Origin: Xenoacremonium recifei
Taxonomy: Eukaryota > Ascomycota > Sordariomycetes > Hypocreales > Nectriaceae
Length of the DNA stretch: 64,000 nucleotides
Assembly (NCBI GenBank): GCA_012184525.1
Contig: WOFQ01000002.1
Span: 1,240,001-1,304,000 of the forward strand
Reading direction: 5' to 3'
Position numbers and translations under genes: made by a program. Positions 1 through 11,916 of the stretch are shown here, one piece after another (the first letter of the stretch is position 1; every line of letters starts with the position of its first letter). The notes under the pieces were generated by a model, which was given only the letters and a program-made list of their open reading frames with translations, was not told the origin of the DNA and searched no databases.

Positions 1-2507
1 CCTTTGTCCCGCTGCAAGAGCCGCCCGCCTAGCGACTCACCCCTCGCTCGCAGCGTCACACCGGCTTGTTCTGCTTGTTTCAGTATCACGACGGCCCCGG
101 CTGGAATACGACGTTGTGAACTTCTCGAAAACACACCCCGCCGATCGCCACATGGCCGATCTTTCCAATGCAATGTCGCTAGGCATTTCTCTTGGGCGGC
201 TTCTCATCTCTCAGACCCAAATCAGGCCAGATACGGCAACGGCCTGGTTGTGTTCCCTCATTCGCTTATTACCGACGCACTAAAGCTCGTCGACTACCAA
301 GGGGGTTCCTGGAGTCTTTGAGCCGGCGCGTCGTTGCTACGCTTTCACCCTTGCAAAAGTTGCGACATTGGGTCCCTTGCGTGACTGACTTGCGTCTTTG
401 AATCTGTCTCTAGCACTTCTTTGAGGAACCCTTTTTAATTAGCTTCCGCCCACCACCCAATTTAGTGCATTGCTATTTGGCATTAACGCACCAAAGAGCA
501 CATCGTGACCAAACCAAAGGGATGTGGCCTGGGCTTCTGCACGTCTGGTATGCATGCTGCAAAGCAGGGAGCAATGCACGGCGTGCGTAAAGTATTGAAG
601 CCGGTAGCCCTTCCGGACACGCCAAGGTCGCGTGAACTAGCCCCCCAGGATGATCCCAATCTTCACCGCCGCGGAAGGGCAAACTTGACGACACGGGCAG
701 GTCTGGATCTCAGACCCCGACTTGTGTCCGAACTCCTGGATTGCTTTTTTCCCAGACGATTGGACTAGATGAAGATGGATAGGATCCTCTCGGCCCGTTA
801 ACGGGATGAGTGGACGCTTCGATCGATCAGCGAGCCCAGCTGGTTCTGTACAACTTTGATTCAGGTGCAATGCGCCGTGCCGTCTTTCATGCATGGCATC
901 AGAGACATTATGGATTTCTTGCAGCAAGGAGCACTGAAGAAGACCGAGACAGAGTTGGGACGATGATGCTGAGCCAGCCAGCCACCACGACTCATTTCAC
1001 GAACGTGCTTCCACCGCCTTGCTTCCCCTTATCGGCTGTCTGACGCCGAAAGGTCAGCGTGCTGGGGGTCAGATCTCAAAACGGCAGAGTGAAGTGGATT
1101 GCCACCTCAAATTCTGCAAGAGAACTACGATCAGCAGGGGTAGTCAAACAGTCGGATGTCCTCCTGGTGTTGTTGAGCGAGTCGAAGTTGATCCATCACA
1201 AGTGCCGGTGTTCCCAATGGCGGTGGATCTTTCAAACCATGCCGGGCGGCCCTGGTCCCGGCAGAGCCCATGGCGTACCGTTGAATGTGCCGCTGCAGAT
1301 CATCGCCGGAAACAACATGGAGGTGGGTGCTCGTTCAAATTATGAGAGCGCAGTGAGACGGACTGATGGAAAAACTGACGATGGAGGGGGGGAGGAAGGC
1401 CACCAAGGGGTTCGGTTCCGGCTGGGCGAGAGAGAGGAGGGCGAGAGGAGACAACGCAGATCGTTTGCTGCAGTGATTGTTGGCTGCTGCCAGTGATGCC
1501 CAACCGCCAACAGGTCTGATCCAGATTGGCCTCTCGCTCCACCAACAGCGTGCCAGAACCCGACAGGACGGTTCATCACCGTGATTCGGAGGAAGGCCGC
1601 AGGCGTTGTCCATTCACATGACCTCGAGGTGTTGGTTCGGGGAAGCTGTCCGAAGCGCCCCCCTTGGGCCTAGAGGAGGACAATCACAGCTATCGCCGCA
1701 GAATGGCGTCGAAACAGAATGCCCCGGGATCCAGGTTCCCCCCCGGCCAGGGCCCAGGGCGCTGCATTGGGTTGCCTCGACGTCCTCGGCAGACGTCTTT
1801 GGCTGTGACGTCCAGGGATGCCTTCTCCAGACAATGTGACCAGTCCTCTTTTCTCATGTGTTGGTGGATGACAGTCGTGGGACTTTCTAATCACGGGTAC
1901 CCGCTGGGCCGGCGTCTGCCCTGGCTCCCAACCCCAGGCTTATTCGCCGCAGAAGAAACGATTCTACACGACTGGCAGACCAGGACGCGGCTCGAGGCCA
2001 ATAAGGGATGAAGCCCAGTCCTAGGAGATGCATTAGTATTCTGCTGACAGCCTGTTCGGTCCACCTCAAGCGAGGCAAGGCTTGTCTCAGCCCAGTTGAA
2101 ACACAACCAACGACATCCACATACATACATACCCTCGCGCCGCCTCACACCAAAAGTCGGGTCTCGTCCCTTGTCACATTGCCAACCTCAAAAGCTCCAG
2201 TCTCCTGCACTTCTGTGTTGTTATTGAGGTCTCGAATCTGCAGCCCTGCAGCTCTAGCTTGGAGCTTGATATACTACTCCCTTCCTCCCGCCCCCCTCAA
2301 GGGAGCTTCTGCCTATTACTACTTACACTCACTCTCACACTTGCATGGCACAGCCTAGCCACAGAGCGAGCCCAACGACACCTAACCAACCGTACCTATG
2401 CATGTGCAAACCTCAAGGCAAACTTGACACATCTACACTTCTATTTATACGACCAGAGGCTCGATCCCTCTTTTCCCTCGTCATTTGCCTCTCCTCCTCC
2501 CGCCATC
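1..2507. other. Intergenic region, no gene recognised
   Basis: Only short overlapping ORFs occur here and none resembles a known family. The last 250 bases before the F-box gene are pyrimidine-rich with several short upstream ATGs, which fits a long promoter and 5' leader. The left edge may hold the end of a gene lying outside the window, but nothing shows it. Confidence 0.5.
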
Positions 2508-3188
2508 ATGATTGTTCTCCGGCAACACGCTGTGGCCGACATCCGGTTCCCTCTCTCTCCCATCGAGAAACCCATGATCATGTGTCCTATCAAGCAAGAA
2601 TGCCAAGCACAGCGGAGAAGAGTACAACCACCACGGCAACTTGAGCTCGAGCGGCTACCACAGCTAGTTCAGCGGGAAATCTTGAGCTACCTGGACTACC
2701 AGTCTCTAATAATGCTGTCATGCACGAACCGGTACTTCCACAGCGTCGTCAAGCCAGTCGAAATGGCTGACGACATGGACAAGTTCTCTTTTATCATGAA
2801 CGCCGCCAAGGACTTTCAGCAACATCGACCCAGCGAAAAGGGATCAGAGCACAAGCCAGGGAATCTTGAATGCTATATCTGCTTTCGTGTTCGCGGCCCC
2901 GACCATTTCGACATCCGTCCGCGAGAGTCCATGTACTTTGATCTTCAAGGGCGACCGGTAGTAGATCGTGAGCCTGGCCCGAACGATAGACTCCTTTCTC
3001 TTCGACGATTCTGCGTCGAGTGCGGCGTAAGGGAAGGGCTGTACGCACCTCTTGACTCCTTGATGACTAGGTCAGGTCAAGATCTCTGGATCTGCCGATG
3101 TTCGCAAATTTGGTCGAAACCCAGCTGCTTGCGATGCCCCGACTGCAGGACCGACTGTCCCTTCCGGCCTCGACAAAGGCTGTGTTAA
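2508..3188 (+). CDS. F-box protein with Cys-rich C-terminus
   Basis: Single-exon protein of 226 aa. An F-box-like motif lies at about residues 48-85 (LERLPQLVQREILSYLDYQ). The C-terminal half carries paired cysteines at 122/125, 169/172, 196/198 and 207/210/213/217, suggesting a zinc-binding module. The ORF is open upstream to 2259, but the ATG at 2508 is chosen because its context (cgccatcATG) is good and the sequence before it looks like a pyrimidine-rich leader. F-box proteins are usually substrate adaptors of SCF ubiquitin ligases through Skp1. That role is inferred here and the substrate is unknown. Small F-box proteins with a trailing Cys cluster are common in filamentous ascomycetes and mostly uncharacterised. 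Confidence 0.75.
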   Translation: MIVLRQHAVADIRFPLSPIEKPMIMCPIKQECQAQRRRVQPPRQLELERLPQLVQREILSYLDYQSLIMLSCTNRYFHSVVKPVEMADDMDKFSFIMNAAKDFQQHRPSEKGSEHKPGNLECYICFRVRGPDHFDIRPRESMYFDLQGRPVVDREPGPNDRLLSLRRFCVECGVREGLYAPLDSLMTRSGQDLWICRCSQIWSKPSCLRCPDCRTDCPFRPRQRLC

Positions 3189-4621
3189 GCACTGGCTTGG
3201 CACAGGGACGGATGAGCTGCAGCGAACTATACTAGACTACCATTGAGTAGTGTCTCCTTGGAACAACAGACGACCCCCCCGAAGTGATCACTCACGACGA
3301 GACATACAATGGAAACACAGCGAAGGAAAGCGACTGGAGAAGATATAGACAGGTGGCCGGCCCGGAAATAGTTGGTTATTTGGATTGCATGGAGTGGCGT
3401 TTTGTATTTGGATGACGGGTTGCGGATTGTGTTAAAGCATATTGGACGGTTTATTTATTATACCTCGGCAGGGCGACCTGTCTGCTTTCTGTATCGCAAC
3501 ATCAACTATCGACCTTACAGCTCAGAGGAATCGTGCCATCATGGGCAGGCTAATATTGAGTATCGGACTTTGTTGGGGCCTGGCCTGTGCAGCATGGACC
3601 TGGTACGCTACATAATGAATAACGACATTAATACTAATTATCTCTACGACTCGTTGAACACCGTGATTGCGTAATTCCTCAAGCTGCGCCCAAGCTTCTC
3701 AACAGGCGCCGGCTACGGACACATGCAGAGCAAGACAGGGGAGTGTCAAACTACCACCCCGAAACTCGTCCGGCATCGGCTGCCATAACAAGTCTCGGGG
3801 TAGCATCGTCCACACCGTAGATTCGCCCGGTCAAATGACCATTCTGCATGATCCCATTTGCAAAGTCCGACTGCGACTTCCAGAAGCTGCGGAGCTAGGG
3901 CATCACCTGATCTTCACGCGTTCCGCCAGCGCAAATCGTGCTACGTGGTGTGGGCGTTAAACAACGTTGCGGAAAGCGTGTAGTTATTTGTGCATGGAAC
4001 TGTAGACAAACCAGCGTGATTCCGTGGTTGGGGTATGATTTGCTGCTGTGGTTTGTTGGTTGGGGAGGTATGAAGCACACGCCTTTTTTGATGGGGGATT
4101 TTTTTTTTGTTTGATGTTCATGTTTATTGTCTTTGCCGTTTCCATTTTTCTGTTGGTTCTATTGTCGCTTGTTGGTGGTTGAGTTGAAGGGTATTTCATG
4201 TGAGACTTGACGTCAATCACGGACTCCCTAACACTGACCTCACTCAATTCCAGATACCTACCGCGTCAAGGGGAAAGATTTACAACACAAAGCCCTGAAT
4301 GCAAATCACATTTTTAATTCTGTGTATGTGATTCAGCATCCAGAAAGATAGGGATTTGTCTGTGCTCAACGGCTTCCTTTCGCACACGAGGCATTCGTGA
4401 GAAATTGTTCTTTCCTCATTTACACCACCGCTGCAACCGCGAGGCAGCTTCGAGTTAAGGCATTTCTTACGCTTTTCCAACCGCCTTAACATCACCGTCA
4501 ACCTCCTAAATCTTTACAAAGCACGACAACGTGCCGCACGCACGGCTACGTCTACCTCACAGGAACGGCCACATTCCTCCTCCCTGGGTGACCCCAATCG
4601 TAATCTCGAATTATTATCAGA
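3189..4621. other. Intergenic region
   Basis: The region between the F-box and SET genes contains AT-rich patches and a T-run near 4100. Apart from a palindromic CRE-like octamer at 4208-4215, I see no supported gene or RNA. Confidence 0.5.
4208..4215. promoter_or_regulatory. CRE-like palindrome TGACGTCA
   Basis: This is a perfect 8-bp TGACGTCA, the consensus for ATF/CREB-type bZIP factors, about 400 bp upstream of the SET-domain gene start. A single site could be chance, so function is inference only. Confidence 0.25.
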
Positions 4622-6102
4622 ATGGCACTGAAAGTAGAAGAGTGTGGCGAGACTGTTGTTGGGGAACTCTGTCGCGTCCTGACCATGTTGGAAAACGAAG
4701 ATAACCTGGCCAGTTGCCCGACACTCGACAAGGCCCAGGGAGACAATGGTCCCCAGGTCACGATGGATGTCGATATCAATCCTTCGGATGGACTTGAATT
4801 GGTAAGTCGGGAGTTTTGCAGCAGCGAATTGTTCTTCCGAGACAAATTCTCCTGTCCTTTATGTCTGACCTTACCAGAGCATTCAAACAGCCCCTAAGCC
4901 AGACTCAACAGAGGACAACGACTCTTCTCTCCCTAAGTCGCCAAAGGACAAGATCCTTCTCTGCAAAGACATCCTGTCAAAGGGGCACATTTGCCCTTCT
5001 CTCGACGGCAATGTCGCCGAGTGCACCTACGGCTCGGACTCAGACTCGATTTATACGTCCGACCCAGAAGTATTCAGCGATGATGAAGACGACAGCGACG
5101 AGTATAACATACTGCCAAGCTCAAATAACCACTACTGACCATTGTATAGATCCGTCCTCTGCCTGACGAGCCACGGCACCCGCCATCTCGACACAACCGA
5201 CACGCTTCGCCCGCCGCTCCCTCGCCGCCTCTCATTCAAGCCCCTCGAGGCGGCCGACAAGCAAGACTCAAAGCACGAAGACTCCCCTCCTCACAACGAA
5301 GCCTCGGTCCCGAATCCCGCCCCCCTCGTCATCGCCTCTCTCTCCCCCGGCGAAATCTTCCACAACGAATTCTTCACCGTCGCCACATCCCTCACCGCCG
5401 GCATGGGTGCCTTCGCAACCGTCCCCCTCCGCCCCGGCACGATCCTCCTCGCCGAGAAGCCCCTCCTGACCGCCGACTCCCGCACGCTTTTCAGAGAATT
5501 CGCCAAACTGGACCGCCCACGCCGGGAAGTGGCTACCAGTCTGCACATCAACGAGCGTATCAAGGCCGGCACGCCCATCATCGAGGCCGTCTGGAACACT
5601 AACTGGTGAGTGAGTGCATGAACACGCGGTGTCAATCCTATCCCTCGGCTCCGGGGCCGCCGGCCGCGATCCTGAAGGATGCGGAGACGGGCGGGCGTAG
5701 AACAGCGGCGGATCTGCGCCGATTCTAAACGCCCCTTTCGGCTCCATGCCCCTGACATCTCTGACAGCACCCCGGTAGAGGATAGTTGAGTGGCGGTCTC
5801 GCTAACGGGTATCTAGTTTCGCAGTCTCGAGCTCCGGCAAGGCTGGGCTGTTCCCCATTGCGGCGCGCTTCAACCACGCGTGCGCACCGAAGAACAACGT
5901 GCACTATGAGTTCGTGCCTGAGCTGGGCGTGTTGTTGCTACGTGCTCGGCGTGCTGTGTCCGCTGGTGAAGAGCTCACTATAACGTACGGTATCGGCCGC
6001 ACGCCGCGGGATTTGTACCTGCGGTATGGATTCCGCTGCCGGTGCGGAGCCTGTCCCGGACTGAGCGACTGGGAGTTTCATAAACTGAATTCTCCGTGGT
6101 AG
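4622..6102 (+). CDS. SET-domain protein (four exons)
   Basis: Exons 4622-4801, 4878-5101, 5150-5605 and 5817-6102 give 381 aa. Introns have GTAAGT, GTATAA and GTGAGT donors and CAG, TAG and TAG acceptors, with CTGAC/CTAAC branch points. The SET domain fills the C-terminal half: a GMGAF turn at about 219-223, RFNHAC at 304-309 (the conserved N-H-x-C motif for S-adenosylmethionine and the pseudoknot), ELTITYG at about 339-345, then a post-SET-like CRCGAC at 361-366. No MYND finger is visible. The N-terminal 150 residues are acidic and low complexity. SET proteins of this short SMYD/Set5-like class methylate lysines on histones or other proteins; the substrate here is unknown. The second intron (48 nt, GTATAA donor) is the least certain junction, but it restores frame exactly. 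Confidence 0.8.
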
Positions 6103-6562
6103 ATAGATATGAGCATGGCAGGGATGATGGAGGAGTTAGGAGGGCACATGATACTCTCAACTCGGGCGTTTAGGTTTGATTTGGGAATAGGGGCGTCTTC
6201 GAGGACAACTCTCTGCTCTTCTTTCTCTGGAGTTTAGGATGGTAAAAAGACAAAGCAGGACTATGGTTTATAAACTACGTAGTCTGGAAAAGTTGCTTGG
6301 ACTGTAAGTACTGGCTAGTCTCACGAAATTGCTGTACTTGGGAATGATGGGGGTATTCGGGAGACAACTTGGCTTGAGAGTTGCGACTTTCGTAGGGAAA
6401 GGGATTGCTAGATGCCCTGGCTTGAGTTTTGAGAATGCTGACAAGCCAGTAGATACGAAAAGTCTTCAAAAAATTCAACCTTTAATTATTATATTGTGCT
6501 GTGATTTCCAACTTAACCTCGAATTTTATTTCCAGTCCATCTCAAGTCATAAGTACCGTTCT
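6103..6562. other. Convergent 3' region
   Basis: This space holds the 3' ends of the plus-strand SET gene and the minus-strand zinc-cluster regulator. It is AT-rich, with no ORF or RNA that I can support. Confidence 0.6.
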
Positions 6563-9487
6563 CTAGATACCAATCTCTCCGACATCCGCATCCTTCAGAG
6601 CCCCCAAGAGGACCCTCGCAATGTCCCTATCTGACTTGTCTTCTGTATTGCCCATCTCGTCCCACACGCTCTCAATCCACTCGGCCGAGATATCCGGCAT
6701 GGGCCCGTCAATATACATGCCCTGGAAATCGCTTGAAGCGCTCGCGCCTGGGGATTCTTCCTCCAGAGCGAAGACACCGTGAGGGTCAGCACCGAGTCCC
6801 ATGATGCCCTCGGAGGGCAGAGCATTAGTGTTTGCAGGCGCATCCATTGCCAGGTGATGGCGAATCTGGTCGCGGAGAGCCTCGTTGGCGGCATCGTCGG
6901 CGTTGGACATGTGGGAATCCGTCTGGGAGTGGGGTGAGTGATGAGACTCGCCGTCAGACGGGATACCTCGGATTTCGCTTGGGTCAATTCCACCAGCGGG
7001 ACTAGATCCAGGGCCCATGTTGCCAAAGTTCTGGTTCGTCCTATTCGCCTCGATGAGGGCCTTCAGGGGACTGAAGCCACCGACAAAGAGACCACGTAGA
7101 CTGACCGGGAAATCTCCATCCTCTGGAAGACGACCCTTGCTAAGACTAAGATCCAGAGCTAAGGCAAGCCTCAAATACGAGCTCGGCTGTAGCGCCAAGA
7201 TATCTGTCCAGTCTGTGACGTTGGGGTTCTGGCTGCCTTGCTGGTTGGTCTCATCCAGTTGTGCAAGGTTGACTACATGACGCACAATCTCGCTAACCCA
7301 GTCGACACCGTCATATTGAGGCTGATAGGTCTTCATAGCCTCGATGAGAATATTGAGCCGGTGCTGTTTCAAAGCCGTTGCGGCATTTGAGTCCAGAACA
7401 GGATTCTTGGCTGGTGCCGAGAGCTTGACGTCGAGAATGTTGAGGACGAGCGGGAGTGCAGTGCACGCAACTGCCGAGATTGGCAACCAGCGAGCCAGCT
7501 TGAGATGCACAAGCTCTTTAAGACACTCCGTCACGCCCGACGCAGCATCCTGGAGCTCATGGCGGTTCTCATAAATGGTAGCAACGCCTCTAGTAGCTGC
7601 TTCAGGGCTCAAATTGGACCCGTTTGGCACTACCTGAACGATGGCGAGGTGTAAGATCTCATGATGAGCGAGAACTACTCGAGTAGAGTGGTAGTACATG
7701 TACATGAGATTCGTGTACAAGATGACAGAATCATGTTGGAATTCTCTTCGGTTATCGTTCACGGACCGAGAGATTGGACTACCACCAAACAATGGAAACC
7801 GTGAAGTTGCTGCCTTGTACCATCGCCTTAATGATGTCTTGCAATCTTGGATTCGATCGGCATCTTCGGGCCTCATCTCACGCCCCCATCCTGGTGTATC
7901 ATCCAGCGGAAAAACAAGCATAAGAATATCTGTCAAAGCCACGTAGAGCTCGACAACCTGCGCGAGAATCTCGGCAAGACTTCGCTTGGTTCCAGGATTG
8001 TATACTCGGGATCGCTCGAATTCGTGCTCGAGATCGGCAAAGCCGAGGATTGGATTGGAATCGAAGTCGAAATGCGCCTTTGTAATTTGGATCGGTCGTC
8101 GCATGAGCAAACCCAGAGTTCGGTCGCGTATAACGCAACACCACCAAATCTTCTTAAGAATGTTCTGCTTTCGATGCTGCATGGGATGAGTCGAAGCCGA
8201 GAAGACGGGCATGGCGGCATAGTGGTGAGCCTCTGCGGCCTTTGCATGTTGAATCGCCAGACTCAGCCAAGACGTGTTCGGATTGCGTGTTGACCTAGGA
8301 GCCCAAAATGAGAGGAGTAGCGCTGCTTGTGCAATCGAAGCGGGCGAAGATTCGGACTCAAGATCGTAAAGTAGCTTAGCGCGCCGGTAAAGAGCCGTCC
8401 GAGCAGCGCGAGTGTTTGGATAGCCCAGAGCCTTGATCGTTTGCCGCGAGACAAAGTTACATGAGGCAAACAAAACGGACTGGAAGACCAGAAGCGACAT
8501 GCGCTCATTCGGCATGCCAGACGCGGGGTTGTGGCAATACAGATCCCAAAAGTCACCTTCGTTCAGAAGAGGAAGTAACGGATGGACATGAAGAAAGTAT
8601 TGTTGGAGGAACTCATCCAGAAGTGTCCTCGTGGGAACTCTGAGGCAGCCCTGGGTTTCCAAGAAATTGACATCTTGAGGAGGGATATTGGGCAGGTTAC
8701 CCATGTGGAGGAACGGATAGTAAGAATAGACAACATCGGAAGCCATTCCAACTTGCGCATCGCCGGTCCAAACGCTGCTTGAAAAGCCAGTGTTGTGGGA
8801 GAGATTCATAGGGGCGCTTGGTTGAGGCGCGGGATAAGATGCTATGTGAACGATTTCGTGAGCTCCAATTCCTCACGTCGCAATTCTGCACTGCTTACCT
8901 GGTATCGTCGAGCGCATATCATGCATTGACGTTGAGGCACGATGAGTATGAGCGTTGGTCATGGGCTCACTCAGGACGCTGTCTCTTCGGTCCCCATCAT
9001 GAGACTCATGACCAACTGACGCTGCTACATTGTGCGAAGCCCCAACAGCAGCTTCATCCTGGGTGATATTTGACGGGGCGGGCAGCCCTTCTAGCCTCGA
9101 CTTGACGACGGCTTCGGCAGTATGAGAGCTGCAAGCATGTTGTTCGGCCGGGGCATATGGAGGGTGGGAAGCCTGGACATTTTCTCCTACTTCTCGCTGC
9201 GACTGTGATCGTCGACTACGCTGGTGTGAGTTGGGGATGAGCGCGTTTCGGTCAATGGGGATTACTCACAACCGCGATGCCCGTCCTGTGACAACGCATG
9301 CCTCGCTATCGAGATAGCAGTTCATACAGGGACGTCCTCGCTGAGAGACATCACAACGGACTTTGCGAGCTCTGCATGAGAGACACGCTTTAGGAGCTCG
9401 CTTGCGAATCTTTCCCTGGGCCTTGGGTTTCAGGTCGGCAACCTGGTTGTCCGGTACCGAGGGTAAAGTAGCCACGGCTGCTGCCAT
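6563..9487 (-). CDS. Zn(II)2Cys6 transcription factor, CTF1-like
   Basis: Three exons (9487-9270, 9215-8899, 8841-6563) give 937 aa; the 54- and 57-nt introns have GTGAGT and GTAAGC donors and TAG acceptors. The zinc cluster is at residues 35-64 with exact C-X2-C-X6-C-X8-C-X2-C-X6-C spacing, preceded by a basic stretch. The long last exon holds the fungal-specific transcription factor middle region (FLQQYFLHVHPLLPLLNEG at its start, then WWCCVIRDR and a RRPIQI stretch). Those motifs resemble the cutinase transcription factor 1 / FarA-FarB group, which controls cutinase or fatty-acid genes. That subfamily placement is from memory of motifs and is tentative. The nuclear DNA-binding role is secure for the family. 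The 2.4-kb upstream gap probably holds its promoter. Confidence 0.88.
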
Positions 9488-11916
9488 TGTTGCTCGGGAA
9501 TAGAATTGGACAAGTGAAAGAACGGAAGAAGCCTGGGGAATCGATTGAGGGAGGGGAGAGCAATGAGGAGGAGAAGAAAAAAAGATATGGGAGGAGAGGG
9601 GAGGATGGGAGGCCCTTGTGAAATTTGGAGTAAGAGCCAGGGGTCCTTCCTGCCCTGGACCTCTAGCTGTTCTTAGTAAGAGAAGAAAACAGCGACGATT
9701 CCATGGGAAGTCCGCCCCAAGTCTCGTCTCCGTCGCGACTTCCAAAGCTCAAGCAACGAAGAGAATGCGGGGTGTGGAGTCTCGTGGGGTGTGGGGTTGG
9801 GGATGGAAGGCGCGAGGAGTCAGCCGCCTTCCTGCCAGGAGGACCACGGACCAGCTCCTGGCTGTTCCTCAACAAGCTTCAATCTCGTCCATTTCACATC
9901 GATCTTGTGCCTCGCCGCTCATCAGGGCGAGCCGTTTCTGTGGGAAGTTCCGCTGCGAGCAGGACAAAGAGTCAGAAAGTGTCAGTGCCACTCCGCCTCC
10001 TGACTCGTAATTTGTGGGGAGAGTCCGGGGGGATTGGCCTCGGGCTGCGCCAACGGGTATCCTTTACCGGTAAACACGCCCACTATCGCCTCGTTCACGC
10101 GGGGGTTGGAGCTGTAGAACTGACTCATTAGCGCGAGGGCTCTCATGAGTCCTTGGGTCTCATGGGGGAGACGAGCAATTGATCATGCCGCCCTCCCCGG
10201 ATTCTGGACCGAAGGATTAAGTCGGACGGACTAGAACTCGCATTATCGTTGTTTGAGGGCCTCGATTGGATGCCATTGCCTCTGTCTTGTGCCACGGCAA
10301 ACAAGTCCGGACACGATGGGCTCGATCCCTTAATTGTCCTGATGACCACCTTCAGATTCGACCGTTCACGACACTGCATGAAGCGTCCGAGACTTCTTCG
10401 CCGCCACCCTCCTTTTCGAAAAGCGACTCCTTTCTTTGCGAAACCCGGCTGACAATCTTCCTTCGATTGTCCTGAATGTACTACGAGCTACTCCCGACGA
10501 AGATCTGTACTCTTCTTTGTCACCTATCGATGACAAATTGATACCGCGGTCTGAGAGGGCTCTGTGTCGGACGGACTATTCAAGACGGCAGGCACAGCTG
10601 GATGGCTGACAACTGATCTCATGACAGTGAGAAACCCACCGATCGCCAATCTCGAACGAATTCCTCAACGTTATGAAAATGGGTTGCATAAACAGACATG
10701 GCACTTCTCGAGCGACGACCGGCCCGCGCTAAGTCCGACTCCGCGCAAGATTCCGCCTCGAGCCCGTCAAGGTTGTTTTGCATAGGCTTACGTCGCTCTT
10801 CCGAGTCAGCAAAGCCGAACCGTCAAGCAAGACCGACTAGAGCGCAAGCGGCGCGGCACCATTGCAACCGTTATCCGATCCCCCCGACTCCGAGATCGTC
10901 TATCCTGACATCCGTCGAGTAATCCGATTTTCATAACGACCGAATAATTTTCATGTTGCGAGAGAATCAAATTGCTCTTTGAATTGGGGTCTGGCCTGCA
11001 TGTTGATAAGCACTTTCTGGACTTCAAGCGGAGCTTGAACATAACCTGCTTGTCTTACTGCAATCAATTCACCCCGAATTCGAGAACCCAGTCCACCGAT
11101 TTCGCTTGGTGCGTTTGGTTCACATGGAAGTGAAGAATACGGGCGAGTTCTGAATATCCATAATGGTAAGAGCCCTGGAAGAAGAATGCCTTTCACTCGG
11201 ATGGAGATCTCAGCGCAGGTAAGTGAGAACGAAGCTTGGGGAACCTCACTTTGTCTCTACGCTGGAGCGAACAATGAAAGCACACCTCCAAATAGAGGTT
11301 TCTGATTTTGGTCCCCCAATAATTCACCCCTCACTCCTTCTTCTGGTATTTTTTTTTCTTGTCCATGTGTTCAATTTTCATATTCATGAATTCGAGGATT
11401 ACTTCGTCGGGCGCCCGGAAAAGAGGCATGCACTGCAACAGGCACTGCTCCAGACCGTCACCCCTACAAGCCAAAATTGACGGAAACTTTCGTGACGTTA
11501 CTTTTCGATCCGAAAGGGGGGGTTGGGCCTTATAGAAATAATTGAATCCAGAGAATGGCCGTGGTTCTGCTGATAGCGTTAATTGAGCCGTGGACGCAAA
11601 TCTGCCTGACGCCGATTGACTCACTCCGCCGCAGCAAAGCGTCCCGTCCAATTCTGCCTGGGTGAATCTGCCCACGCCAAAACTATGCAGTGGTGATATT
11701 GAGTCATACAGAAGAAGAAAGGAACTTATATTATAGCATTGAAACAATAGATTGATGTATTAACTTTCTCTATCATTAAGAAAAGCCCTTCTCTTCTCGT
11801 AGGGGTGTGCTTGCGTCCATTGTGGCGACATACAACCTTCATCTGAACCAACTTCATAACATCAAGATCCTGATATCACGATATACCAACGAGCCATAAG
11901 CGCCACATCTCCCACC
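9488..11916. other. Long divergent intergenic region
   Basis: About 2.4 kb separates the divergent zinc-cluster and PARP-like genes. Short ORFs occur on both strands but none has family motifs or plausible splice continuity. TGACTCA-type (AP-1/Gcn4-like) heptamers occur near 10114 and 11625, with no proof of use. Confidence 0.5.
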
